In this document: positions 16,599 to 24,814 of the stretch, in pieces | How the letters are laid out: every line of letters begins with the position of its first letter | How positions within the stretch are numbered: position 1 is the stretch's first letter | From: Arthrobacter sp042667405 | GTDB taxonomy: Bacteria; Actinomycetota; Actinomycetes; Actinomycetales; Micrococcaceae | DNA: 64,000 bases | Assembly (NCBI RefSeq): GCF_042667405.1 | Contig: NZ_JBHVAL010000001.1 | Span: 496,001 to 560,000 of the forward strand | Reading direction: 5' to 3' | Notes under the pieces: model-generated | Database searches by the model: none | The model's input: the letters and a program-made list of their open reading frames with translations, nothing else | What the model was told of the DNA's origin: nothing | Made by a program: the position numbers and the translations under genes

Positions 16599-16751
16599 AG
16601 GCCTCTTCCAATTCTCTCACCAACACCGTGACCGCCCAAACCGCGCAGATGGCTGGTTACCCGCGGGTTGCTTCGGCCGCCAGATAAGATCGAGACAGGA
16701 AAATCCCTCTTCACAGCGGCCTTCGATGACCGCAGAACCTGGAGCGAAAGT

Positions 16752-17477
16752 ATGTCTGAAGCAGTATCCACCGGTCGCAGCGTCCTTATTACCGGCGGCA
16801 ACCGAGGCATCGGCTTGGCCATTGCCGAATCCTTCCTTGCCAATGGTGACAAGGTGGCCGTTACCTACCGAAGTGAAACAGAGCTGCCTGAAGGAATCCT
16901 GGGGGTCAAGGCAGACGTCACGGATGAGGCCTCCATTGACGCAGCGTTCAAGACTGTTGAAGAGGCGCACGGTCCGGTCGAAGTCCTCGTGGCCAACGCG
17001 GGCATCACCAAGGACACGCTCCTGTTGCGCATGAGCGAGGCCGATTTCACCTCCGTGCTGGACACCAACCTGACCGGGGCATTCCGGGTGATCAAGCGTG
17101 CTTCCAAGGGGATGATCAGACTTCGCAAGGGGCGCGTCGTCCTGATCTCATCGGTTTCCGGCCTCTATGGCGCACCTGGCCAGATCAACTACTCCGCCTC
17201 CAAGGCCGGCATGGTGGGCATCGCACGTTCATTGACGCGTGAGCTGGGCAGCCGGGGAATCACCGCCAACGTGGTGGCGCCCGGGTTCATCAACACGGAC
17301 ATGACGGCTGAACTTCCCGAAGAGACCCAGAAGTCTTACCTCGCCAACGTACCGGCGGGCCGTTTTGCGGAGGCGTCGGAAGTCGCCGACGTGGTGCGCT
17401 GGGTAGCCAGTGACGAAGCTGCCTACATCTCCGGCGCCGTAATTCCCGTCGACGGCGGCCTCGGGATGGGCCACTGA
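16752..17477 (+). CDS. fabG: 3-oxoacyl-ACP reductase FabG
   Basis: 241-residue classical SDR. NADPH-binding TGGNRGIG at the N-terminus, NAG (LVANAGIT), catalytic Ser (LISSVSGLYGAPGQ) and YSASK (INYSASKAGMVG) are all canonical. It reduces 3-oxoacyl-ACP in fatty-acid elongation. ATG at 16752 follows GGAG at 16741-16744. Divergent from DUF3099 and followed by another SDR in the position where mycobacteria carry inhA. Confidence 0.92.
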   Translation: MSEAVSTGRSVLITGGNRGIGLAIAESFLANGDKVAVTYRSETELPEGILGVKADVTDEASIDAAFKTVEEAHGPVEVLVANAGITKDTLLLRMSEADFTSVLDTNLTGAFRVIKRASKGMIRLRKGRVVLISSVSGLYGAPGQINYSASKAGMVGIARSLTRELGSRGITANVVAPGFINTDMTAELPEETQKSYLANVPAGRFAEASEVADVVRWVASDEAAYISGAVIPVDGGLGMGH

Positions 17478-17593
17478 CCCACTACCCGAATCACTGGTTA
17501 TTGTCCGGAGCCAACAACGGATTTCATGTCTGCCGCTGGCATGATGGAGTTCGATCCCTCGAAATTTGGATGAACTGAACAAAAGGAGCACGA

Positions 17594-18346
17594 ATGGGAA
17601 CGCTGGATAACAAGACCGCGATCGTCACTGGGTCTTCCCGCGGAATCGGCGCTGAAGTTGCCAAGATCCTCGCTGGCGAGGGTGCCGCCGTCGTCGTCAA
17701 TTACCGCCAGAAGGCGCCCCGCGCCAACAAGGTTGTGGCTGAAATCCAGGCCGCCGGCGGCCGTGCTGCAGCCGTAGGCGCCGACCTCACCACGGACGAG
17801 GGCGTACACGCTTTGGCCAGCACGGCGATGGAGCAGTTCGGATCCCTTGATGTCCTGGTGCTCAATGCCTCCGGTGGCATGGAGACCGGCATGGAGGAGG
17901 GCTACGCCCTCAAACTGAACCGCGATGCCCAGATCAACATGCTCAACGCTGCCGTGCCGCTGATGCCCGAAGGTTCGCGCGTGGTCTTTGTGACCAGCCA
18001 CCAGGCACATTTCGTGGAGACTGTCCCCACGATGCCTGAGTACGAGCCCGTTGCCAAGAGCAAGCGCGCGGGGGAGGACGCTCTGCGCGCGCTGCTGCCC
18101 AGCCTCGCGGACAAGGGCATCTCGCTCGTGGTCGTTTCCGGCGACATGATCGAAGGGACCGTCACGGCAACGCTTCTTGACCGGTCGAACCCGGGCGCCA
18201 TCGAGGCCCGCCGGGCTGAAGCGGGCAAGCTGTACTCGGTGGAAGAATTCGCCGCCGAAGTTGCCAAAATGGTGACCGCTGACGTCCAGTCGGGTCACAC
18301 CGAGTATGTCGGTGGCTCGGATTACTTCAGCAAGAGCGCTGAATAG
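17594..18346 (+). CDS. SDR oxidoreductase with Tyr-x6-Lys motif; candidate FabL-type enoyl-ACP reductase
   Basis: 250-residue SDR. Cofactor motif TGSSRGIG (residues 12-19) and LVLNASGG correspond to classical SDRs, and Ser135 (VTSHQ) is the likely catalytic Ser. The active-site Tyr150 is followed by Lys at 155 and 157 (YEPVAKSKRAGE), so the classical Y-x3-K spacing is absent and Tyr150-x6-Lys157 matches enoyl-ACP reductases of the FabI/InhA and FabL kind. Immediately downstream of fabG, where inhA lies in mycobacteria. Enoyl-ACP reductase activity is a reasoned guess; the C-terminus (YVGGSDYFSK) is unlike FabI. Ribosome site AAAGGAGC precedes the ATG; terminator follows at 18360. Confidence 0.82.
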   Translation: MGTLDNKTAIVTGSSRGIGAEVAKILAGEGAAVVVNYRQKAPRANKVVAEIQAAGGRAAAVGADLTTDEGVHALASTAMEQFGSLDVLVLNASGGMETGMEEGYALKLNRDAQINMLNAAVPLMPEGSRVVFVTSHQAHFVETVPTMPEYEPVAKSKRAGEDALRALLPSLADKGISLVVVSGDMIEGTVTATLLDRSNPGAIEARRAEAGKLYSVEEFAAEVAKMVTADVQSGHTEYVGGSDYFSKSAE

Positions 18347-18359
18347 ACCCTGATTTATT

Positions 18360-18394
18360 GACTGCGGCCCGGGAATTCGTCCCGGGCCGCAGTC
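18360..18394 (+). terminator. Intrinsic terminator after the fabG-SDR genes
   Basis: Perfect 15-bp inverted repeat (18360-18374 and 18380-18394) with loop ATTCG, followed by GTTTAAC. Lies 13 bases after the SDR stop. Confidence 0.85.
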
Positions 18395-18602
18395 GTTTAA
18401 CAACCACAGAGTGACGATCTGATAAATTTTGAAGCTTTTCGCGTCACGAATTGCCAATAGTTGTTTTATTCTCCTTTTTTGCCTTAATTCAGTTGATCTG
18501 ATTGAGTCGGCACAGCACCCGTAACATCCATTGCACGGCAATGTGCCGGCGTGCCCTGCGCGCTGCTGAATTTCGACATCTGTTAGCGCATAAAAGTGAA
18601 CT

Positions 18603-18607
18603 AGGAG
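18603..18607 (+). promoter_or_regulatory. Ribosome binding site AGGAG that decides the TTG start of the orphan ATPase
   Basis: AGGAG five bases before the in-frame TTG at 18613. The open frame extends upstream to 18502 but that extension lacks such a site and is in AT-rich, non-conserved sequence, so translation most likely begins at the TTG. Confidence 0.7.
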
Positions 18608-18612
18608 CTTCT

Positions 18613-20109
18613 TTGGACCTGCTGTTGCATGCTGATGGTATTCACGCTTCCTACGATCAGCGACGCATCCTCAAAGGCGTTGATCTCTCGCTGCATCGCG
18701 GCGAAATACTTGGGCTGATCGGTACCAACGGGGCCGGAAAGTCCACGCTGATGGACGTCTTGTCCGGGTCTCTGCGTCACGACTCCGGGCTGGTCACTTT
18801 GGCCGGGGAGAAATTCGGACCCGATTCCCCGGATGAAGCGCAAGCGTGTGGCGTTGGGATCATTCCGCAAAACTTCCGGCTTGATCCTCAGTTGACAGTT
18901 GCCAAGGCAATCTACCGGGGCACGTTTCAAGCCTGCAAGTCCCAAGAGGATCTTCGGGGGCCGGCATTGAAGCTAATTAATGACGTGGCGATCGCCCTGG
19001 ACCCGGATGCCCTGGTCGGCTCGCTCATCCGCGCGGAGCAAGCACTGGTGGAAGTCCTGAGGATGGTGGCCGAGGAAGCCCAGCTGGTCATCATGGACGA
19101 AGTGGCGGCGTCCCTTCCCGATCATGACGTCGCCACCTTGCACCAGGTACTGAGGATGCTGGTCAACCAGGGACGGGCGATCATCTACATCACCCACCGC
19201 CTGGATGAAGTCCGGTCCATTGCGCACCGCATTGCCGTGCTGCGGGACGGGAAAGTCCACACAATCCTGGAAGCCGCCAAGACCAACCCCGAAGAGCTCG
19301 CTTTCCTGCTCCTTCAGCAGAAACCTGTGGCCAGCAGCCGCCCTGCGGAACTTACCAACAGTGATGAGGCATTGCGGGTGGTAAACCTCAGCGTTGGGGA
19401 CTCCGTCCGGAACGTCTCCTTCAATGTTGCCAAAGGAGAAATCTTCGGCTTGCTCGGGACTCACCAGTCGGGTGTCCAACACGTGCTGGAATGCCTCGTC
19501 GGTGTCCGGCCGAGCACTTCGGGGCAGGTATTCCTGCACGGCCAGCCTGTCCGCATCGAAGGACCTGAGGATGCGCTGCGATTGAGGATCGGATACCTCT
19601 CCGAGGATGGCGGCACGGTGGACGAACAAGCCAGTATTGCCGAGGGCCTGCGTGTGCATACAGAGGGCGAGGACCTGCGGGAAGAGATCTCAGGACTTCG
19701 TGGCGTCATTGAACTGGTGCGCCGCATGCGCATCAATACAACAAACATCCATGGCACGCTCACTACCCTGTCGGGAGGAGACCGACAGAAGGTTTCGCTC
19801 GCCAAATGGATGACTTCCGACTGCGACGTGCTAATCATGAGTCACCCCAGCCGTGGCATCGATATCGGGGCGAAGGACGTCGTCTACCAGATGCTCGACG
19901 AGCTGAGGCAGACCGGCGTCGCGATTATCCTGATGTCTTCCGACCTCACGGAACTGGTCAACTGGTGCCATCGCATCGGCGTGGTTCGCGATGGCGAAAT
20001 CGTGACCATCGAGGCCAATTCCAACACCAACGAGGACGTCTTGGTTTATCACATGCTGGGAAGCGCAGCGGTGTCGGCGAACAGTGCGGCCCGCAGGGCG
20101 AAGGGCTAA
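18613..20109 (+). CDS. Orphan sugar-importer-type ABC ATPase with two nucleotide-binding domains (RbsA/MglA-like)
   Basis: 498 residues, two fused ABC domains as in RbsA/MglA. Domain 1 has Walker A GTNGAGKST (about residues 37-45), but its signature is degenerate (LIRAEQALVEVLRM) and Walker B reads VIMDEVAASL rather than DEP. Domain 2 has a lost Walker A (GTHQSGVQH, no Lys), as is common in this family, with a good signature LSGGDRQKVSLAKW and SHPSRGIDIGAKD. No permease or binding protein is nearby, so the partner is elsewhere or the protein has another job. AT-rich upstream region (18400-18520). Terminator at 20133. Confidence 0.82.
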   Translation: MDLLLHADGIHASYDQRRILKGVDLSLHRGEILGLIGTNGAGKSTLMDVLSGSLRHDSGLVTLAGEKFGPDSPDEAQACGVGIIPQNFRLDPQLTVAKAIYRGTFQACKSQEDLRGPALKLINDVAIALDPDALVGSLIRAEQALVEVLRMVAEEAQLVIMDEVAASLPDHDVATLHQVLRMLVNQGRAIIYITHRLDEVRSIAHRIAVLRDGKVHTILEAAKTNPEELAFLLLQQKPVASSRPAELTNSDEALRVVNLSVGDSVRNVSFNVAKGEIFGLLGTHQSGVQHVLECLVGVRPSTSGQVFLHGQPVRIEGPEDALRLRIGYLSEDGGTVDEQASIAEGLRVHTEGEDLREEISGLRGVIELVRRMRINTTNIHGTLTTLSGGDRQKVSLAKWMTSDCDVLIMSHPSRGIDIGAKDVVYQMLDELRQTGVAIILMSSDLTELVNWCHRIGVVRDGEIVTIEANSNTNEDVLVYHMLGSAAVSANSAARRAKG

Positions 20110-20132
20110 CAACCCCGGCGGCTCAACGAAAA

Positions 20133-20161
20133 GGGGCGGCCACGTGGAAAGCGGCCGCCCC
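20133..20161. terminator. Hairpin between convergent ATPase and roadblock genes
   Basis: Inverted repeat GGGGCGGCC (20133-20141) and GGCCGCCCC (20153-20161) with an 11-base loop. Lies between two convergent stops. The plus-strand tail CATGTTCTTG is only moderately T-rich. Confidence 0.65.
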
Positions 20162-20176
20162 ATGTTCTTGCAGGGA

Positions 20177-20545
20177 TCAGATGGTGATTCCCTTTGAGAG
20201 GTTGTTGAGCTTGTGGCGCGCCAGTGCAAGGTTCGCGTAGGTGCGGTCGAGCACCAAGTACACGAACAGCCCTTTGGACCCGCCTGAATTCAGGACGTTG
20301 ATCAGGTGGTATTGCCCGTCCAGAGTAATGAGAATATCTTCTATATTGCTGTCCAGGCCGAGGTCAGCCATGGTGCGCAGCTTCGCGCTAACCACATTTG
20401 AGTTTCCGGCAGCGGCAACGCCGAGATCGAATCCCGGACTTCCCCCTTGAGCCAGAGCCATGCCACTGGAGTAATCGACGACTGCCGCCCCTGTGGCGCC
20501 TTCAATGGACAGCAATTGCTTTATAGCTTCATCAAGCGTGCTCAT
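20177..20545 (-). CDS. Roadblock/LC7-domain protein
   Basis: 122-residue single roadblock/LC7 domain: IEGATGAAVVDYSSGMALAQ, then LDSNIEDILITLDGQYHLINVL and the terminal LARHKLNNL helix. In bacteria such proteins bind or regulate Ras-like MglA GTPases, often within conservon operons with a sensor kinase, DUF742 protein and GTPase. None of those partners is seen here, so it is an orphan. ATG at 20545 is selected for the ribosome site CAGGAAGAAAG; an upstream in-frame ATG would add 25 residues. Convergent with the orphan ATPase. Confidence 0.82.
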   Translation of the reverse strand: MSTLDEAIKQLLSIEGATGAAVVDYSSGMALAQGGSPGFDLGVAAAGNSNVVSAKLRTMADLGLDSNIEDILITLDGQYHLINVLNSGGSKGLFVYLVLDRTYANLALARHKLNNLSKGITI

Positions 20546-20855
20546 GTAGCTTTCTTCCTGTTGAGTAATGTCTTCGGAGGAATACGCGGCATGACCGGAG
20601 AGGAGTTCAGGGAAGGTCATGAAACCTTCATCCTTCGAATAGACACGCGGCTCTGTAGATTCCGCGGCCCCGCTGGCTTTCCACCATTTCCACGTTCGTT
20701 TCGCATGGTTCACTTTCGGACTCTGCGCTTCCCTTATGACCGGCCATCGCCTACCTCACGGTACAACCCCAAGAATATGCACAAATACAGTTTAATAACC
20801 ACCGCAATTCCAATGGTTCATGATGTGCGTGGATAAGGCCAAGGATTGATAACAA
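20546..20855. other. 310-bp gene-free stretch, relatively AT-rich
   Basis: Lies upstream of the roadblock gene and downstream of the small membrane protein gene (both minus strand), so it should hold the roadblock promoter. The part from about 20765 is clearly more AT-rich than the surrounding genome. No convincing -35/-10 pair, RNA gene or terminator was recognised; a short TTGAT/ATCAA inverted repeat lies at 20846-20859. Confidence 0.6.
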
Positions 20856-21164
20856 TCAAATAAATTGCTTCGATTTCGGCGTCACGAATTCATGATGAGT
20901 GTTTCTCGTTGCTGTGGCATGGATGGTCACTGGAGGGGGCACCACGGGGCGCCGCGAGGAGAAGGGGGGATGCAGGAGTTTTCCCTTGCGCCTTCGGAGT
21001 AACACTGCCGCAAGTGGAACGAGGACGAGCACGGCAACGAGCCCAAAGAGAGCGGTCGCCATCGCGCCGATCACGACCACGACCATAAGGCTGATGTGGA
21101 CAGCCGTGGAGTCCACCCCGGCCGCATCCATCGTCGCACCAAAGTGTGTTTGCTGAAATTCCAT
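20856..21164 (-). CDS. Small hypothetical membrane protein
   Basis: 102 residues, unrecognised. The hydrophilic N-terminus (MEFQQTHFGATMDAAG) is followed by one long or two short hydrophobic segments (HISLMVVVVIGAMATALFGL and VAVLVLVPLAAVLL) and then a strongly basic RRRKGK stop-transfer motif and a Pro-rich tail. ATG at 21164 follows CAGGAGCGGAAG, a good ribosome site, so the longer frame to 21221 is not used. Possible functional link with the roadblock protein downstream on the same strand is only positional. Confidence 0.65.
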   Translation of the reverse strand: MEFQQTHFGATMDAAGVDSTAVHISLMVVVVIGAMATALFGLVAVLVLVPLAAVLLRRRKGKLLHPPFSSRRPVVPPPVTIHATATRNTHHEFVTPKSKQFI

Positions 21165-21263
21165 CTTCCGCTCCTGGGGATCGTGTTGCTGCGAGTCACC
21201 AGAAACGTGGGACATGAGCACCCATCGTGTCGCGAAAGTTCGGAAGTTATTGGGGCTTGGCCC

Positions 21264-22157
21264 TCAGACGTTGGCGATGTGCCGCACTGCGTCCAGGAAG
21301 GGCATATTGATCGCGGCGTCAGCCACGGCGCGAACTGCAGGCTTTGCGTTGAACGCTACGCCGATGCCGGCCGCCCCCAGCATGTCGAGGTCGTTCGCAC
21401 CGTCGCCGACTGCGATGGTGTGCTCCAGGTCGATCCCCTCGGCAGCGGCCCACTGGCGCAGGTACTTCTCCTTGGCTGCCCGGTCGATGACAGCACCCAG
21501 GACTTTGCCCGTGAGCGCACCGTCCACGATTTCGAGCTCATTGGCGATCCAAAAATCAAGCCCCAGTTCTTCGGCAATGGGGCCCAGGATTTGGTTGAAG
21601 CCGCCGGAAACAACCGCCACAACGTGACCGGCCTTCTTGAACGCGGCCACGAGTTCTGCCGCACCCAGACTTAGGCGCACTTCCTCACGCACGGAATCCA
21701 CGACGGCGGCCGGCAAGCCCGCCAGTACGGCGACACGGGCATGCAGGCTCTGGGCGAAGTCAAGCTCGCCCCGCATGGCAGCTTCTGTAACTGCCGCAAC
21801 TTCTTCGCGCTTGCCGGCGTAGGCAGCCAGCAGCTCGATGACTTCCTGTTGGATAAGCGTGGAGTCCACATCCATGATGAGAAGCTTGCGCCCTGCCTGC
21901 CGGAGCCCTGTGGGGACCAGGGCAGTATCGGTGCCGGTCACAGCCGACCCGGCCACCCGGCGTCGAAGGTCGGACAGCGCGTCCGGTGAATCAAGCCGCA
22001 CGTCTACATCAGCCGTGTGGACGGCAAAGCGCTCGTCGCCGGTCTGTGATTCCGCGGACACTTCCGCACCGGCGTCGGCCAGCACCTTGCGCACGCCATC
22101 GAGCGATTCAGGGGACAAATTCACGCCATAGCTGACCGCAGCCAAGTTCGAAGTCAT
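21264..22157 (-). CDS. serB: Phosphoserine phosphatase SerB
   Basis: 297 residues. Haloacid-dehalogenase phosphatase with nucleophile motif MDVDSTLIQQE, motif II Ser in VSGGFNQI, and motif III with GDGANDLDML. The N-terminal 80 residues form an ACT-like regulatory domain, as in actinobacterial SerB2. It catalyses the last step of L-serine synthesis. Minus strand, divergent from the ABC ATPase at 22269. Confidence 0.94.
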   Translation of the reverse strand: MTSNLAAVSYGVNLSPESLDGVRKVLADAGAEVSAESQTGDERFAVHTADVDVRLDSPDALSDLRRRVAGSAVTGTDTALVPTGLRQAGRKLLIMDVDSTLIQQEVIELLAAYAGKREEVAAVTEAAMRGELDFAQSLHARVAVLAGLPAAVVDSVREEVRLSLGAAELVAAFKKAGHVVAVVSGGFNQILGPIAEELGLDFWIANELEIVDGALTGKVLGAVIDRAAKEKYLRQWAAAEGIDLEHTIAVGDGANDLDMLGAAGIGVAFNAKPAVRAVADAAINMPFLDAVRHIANV

Positions 22158-22268
22158 GGCCTCAATCCTATCGATCGGCCTCCTTCCTCCCGAATCTGTT
22201 TCGCCTGATAAACCAGCGGAAAGTGCCGGTTATCAGTCATGTTCACTTTTGTCCTAGTGTCTACTGCT

Positions 22269-23054
22269 ATGAGTGATGTTCTGGAATTGGCTTCCGTCAG
22301 CGTTGTCCGAGGCAAAAAGACCCTGCTGGACAAGGTTGACTGGCAGGTCAACGAAGGGGAACGGTGGGTCATCCTGGGCCCCAATGGTGCGGGCAAAACG
22401 ACGCTTCTCCAGATCGCGGCCGCACGGCTGCACCCCAGCAGCGGCCAGGCCGGAATCCTCGACGAGACATTGGGGCGGGTCGACGTCTTTGAACTCCGTC
22501 CACGGATCGGCCTCTCCTCAGCCGCACTGGCCACACAGATCCCCGAGCACGAGAACGTTTTGAACGTAGTAGTCACCGCAGCGTACGGCGTCACCGGCCG
22601 CTGGCGGGAGGGGTACGAGCGCGACGACGAGCGCCGCGCCTTTGGCCTCCTGAACGACTGGGGGATGGGCCCCCTCCTCAACCGGACCTTCGCAACCCTT
22701 TCAGAGGGGGAGCGCAAGCGCGTTCAGATCGCCCGCGCCCTGATGACCGACCCCGAGCTGCTCCTGCTGGACGAGCCTGCCGCAGGCCTGGACCTTGGCG
22801 GGCGTGAGGAGTTGGTCCATAAGCTGGGCGAGCTCGCCAGCGACCCGGCCGCGCCGGCCATGGTCCTGGTAACCCACCACCTTGAAGAAGTGCCCCCGGG
22901 ATTCACCCACGCGATGCTGTTGCGCGAAGGAGGGGTTGTTGCTGCCGGACCCATCAAGGAAGTCCTGACCGACGAGCATCTGGGCAACACCTTCGGCCTG
23001 GCTCTGGACGTTTCCGAAAATGCCGGGCGCTACACCGCCACGGCGCGCCGCTAG
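22269..23054 (+). CDS. ABC transporter ATP-binding protein
   Basis: 261-residue single ABC domain: Walker A GPNGAGKTT, signature LSEGERKRVQIAR, Walker B LLLLDEPAAGLD, and switch His in THHLEEV. The LSEGE form and VLELASVSVVRGKKTLLDKV opening recall the YlmA/ModF-like group of free-standing ATPases. No dedicated permease sits beside it; the following gene is a TSUP carrier, which does not use ABC ATPases. Substrate unknown. ATG at 22269 (MSDVLELA) is preferred over 22239. Confidence 0.85.
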   Translation: MSDVLELASVSVVRGKKTLLDKVDWQVNEGERWVILGPNGAGKTTLLQIAAARLHPSSGQAGILDETLGRVDVFELRPRIGLSSAALATQIPEHENVLNVVVTAAYGVTGRWREGYERDDERRAFGLLNDWGMGPLLNRTFATLSEGERKRVQIARALMTDPELLLLDEPAAGLDLGGREELVHKLGELASDPAAPAMVLVTHHLEEVPPGFTHAMLLREGGVVAAGPIKEVLTDEHLGNTFGLALDVSENAGRYTATARR

Positions 23055-23071
23055 GGCGGTCCCAGTACACA

Positions 23072-23857
23072 ATGGAGATTCTTAGCAGCATCCTGGTCTT
23101 TTTCGCGGGCTTGTGGGCCGGCACCATCAATGCGGTAGTGGGTTCCGGCACGCTGGTGACCTTCCCCGTGCTGATCGCCTTGGGCGTCGTGCCTGTCGTC
23201 GCTTCCATGAGCAACGCCATGGGTCTTGTAGCCGGTACGGCCGCCGGGGCCTGGGGTTATCGCCGTGAATTGGCTGGCCGTGGCAGGCAGCTGCTCAAAC
23301 TGATGCCGGCATCACTGTTGGGTGGCATTACGGGCGCATGGCTGCTGCTCCACCTCCCGGAGAAAGTCTTTGGCTACGTAGCACCTGTCCTGCTGGTCGC
23401 CGCGCTGCTCATGGTGCTTTTCCAGCCCAAGCTCCAGGCGTGGATCCGCGACAGGGAACAGAACCCCGAGCACGCCATCAAGGACAAGAGCCACGGCATC
23501 CTCTTGGTGGTCCTGATCTACTTGGCCGGGGTGTACGGCGGATACTTCGTCGCCGCTCAAGGAATCCTCCTCGTGGGAATCCTCGGCGTCTTCCTCTCCG
23601 GCACCATGCAAAATGCCAACGCCATGAAGAACATTCTCACCCTGACGGTGAACTTGGTGGCGGCTGTGTCCTATCTCATCTTCGCCTTCGACAGAATCAA
23701 CTGGTGGGTCGTCCTGCTCATTGCTGTCAGCTCTACCATCGGCGGGCTGCTCGGTTCCAAGGTTGGCCGGAAGTTGTCGCCCAAGGTACTGCGCGGCGTC
23801 ATCTTCACGCTCGGCATCGTGGCTCTTGGCTTCATGATCGCCAACCTCCTGAAGTAG
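23072..23857 (+). CDS. TSUP-family (TauE/SafE) membrane transporter
   Basis: 261 residues with about eight hydrophobic segments in two similar halves. The repeated motif GTINAVVGSGTLVTFPVLIALG near the N-terminus and GYFVAAQGILLVGILGVFLS in the second half are typical of the TauE/SafE family, which moves sulfur-containing or organic anions across the membrane. ATG at 23072 lies 17 bases after the ATPase stop, so it is co-transcribed, and a methyltransferase gene follows after six bases. Substrate unknown. Confidence 0.88.
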   Translation: MEILSSILVFFAGLWAGTINAVVGSGTLVTFPVLIALGVVPVVASMSNAMGLVAGTAAGAWGYRRELAGRGRQLLKLMPASLLGGITGAWLLLHLPEKVFGYVAPVLLVAALLMVLFQPKLQAWIRDREQNPEHAIKDKSHGILLVVLIYLAGVYGGYFVAAQGILLVGILGVFLSGTMQNANAMKNILTLTVNLVAAVSYLIFAFDRINWWVVLLIAVSSTIGGLLGSKVGRKLSPKVLRGVIFTLGIVALGFMIANLLK

Positions 23858-23863
23858 TCTCCG

Positions 23864-24685
23864 GTGACCTTCCACTACCTTGAGTCCGCCGATGATCCAC
23901 GCGTGAGCGACTACACCACGCTCACCGACGTGCACCTGCGAAAGCTGCGGGAACCGCGGGAAGGCATGTACATCGCAGAGTCGTCCAGGGTGCTGCGAAG
24001 GGCCCTGGCCGCGGGCCACCAGCCACGCTCGTTCTTCCTCGCCGAGAAGTGGCTGGAGGACCTCGACGATGTCTTCAAGGCCTACCCGGATGTTCCTGTC
24101 TTCATTGGCAAAGCTTCTTTGCTGGAGGAGATCACAGGCTTCCACCTTCACCGTGGAGCCATGGCCGCAATGCACCGTCCGGATCCTGTGCCGCTGGAGG
24201 AACTCCTGGCCTCAGCACAGCGGGTCGCTGTCCTGGAAGACATCGTCGACCACACCAACGTCGGAGCGATTTTCCGTTCAGCCGCCGCACTGGGGGTGGA
24301 TGCCGTGCTGGTCTCACCACGCTGCGGTGACCCTTTGTACAGGCGAAGCGTCCGTGTCAGCATGGGCACGGTTTTCCAGGTACCGTGGGCGCGCCTGGAA
24401 AGCTGGCCCGATGACTTGGAGCGGCTGAAGGAACAAGGCTTCACCGTGGCAGCCATGGAACTGACCGACGATGCGGTGGATCTGGACGATCTCGCGGCCA
24501 GGCAGCTTCCAAAACTGGCACTGGTGCTTGGAACAGAAGGTGCCGGGATGAGCCCGGAGACGCTGGCCGCCGTCGACGTCGCTGTCAAAATCCCCATGCG
24601 GGAAGGTGTCGATTCGCTCAATGTGGCCGCTGCTTCCGCCGTCGCCTTCTGGGAACTTCGCCCACGGGATTGGGCCGGTTCGTAG
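23864..24685 (+). CDS. SpoU/TrmH-family RNA 2'-O-methyltransferase
   Basis: 273 residues. N-terminal substrate-binding domain (about 1-110) and a C-terminal knotted SPOUT domain with the three family motifs: DHTNVGAIFRSAAALG, LVLGTEGAGMSP, and KIPMREGVDSLNVAAASAVA. It uses S-adenosylmethionine to methylate a ribose in rRNA or tRNA; the precise target cannot be read. GTG start at 23864. Confidence 0.9.
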   Translation: MTFHYLESADDPRVSDYTTLTDVHLRKLREPREGMYIAESSRVLRRALAAGHQPRSFFLAEKWLEDLDDVFKAYPDVPVFIGKASLLEEITGFHLHRGAMAAMHRPDPVPLEELLASAQRVAVLEDIVDHTNVGAIFRSAAALGVDAVLVSPRCGDPLYRRSVRVSMGTVFQVPWARLESWPDDLERLKEQGFTVAAMELTDDAVDLDDLAARQLPKLALVLGTEGAGMSPETLAAVDVAVKIPMREGVDSLNVAAASAVAFWELRPRDWAGS

Positions 24686-24702
24686 GGCGTGCCCGTTTCG
24701 GC

Positions 24703-24708
24703 TATGAT
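24703..24708 (+). promoter_or_regulatory. Putative -10 element TATGAT upstream of rpmE2
   Basis: TATGAT is close to the sigma-A consensus and lies about 107 bases before the L31 start, leaving a leader of roughly 100 bases. No clear -35 was found. Confidence 0.4.
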
Positions 24709-24814
24709 TGGTTGTTGGCCCGGAAGCTGGAATGTTTGCATTACAGACCACGGTCCACCTCCATTCATACCTGGCAGCTGGCAAAATCCAGTTGCGCGAA
24801 CAAAAGGTCCCATT

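Noticed and set aside
18613..20109. Orphan ATPase as a pseudogene
   Set aside because: Frame is intact over 498 codons, with a good ribosome site and terminator; motif changes are noted but do not prove decay.
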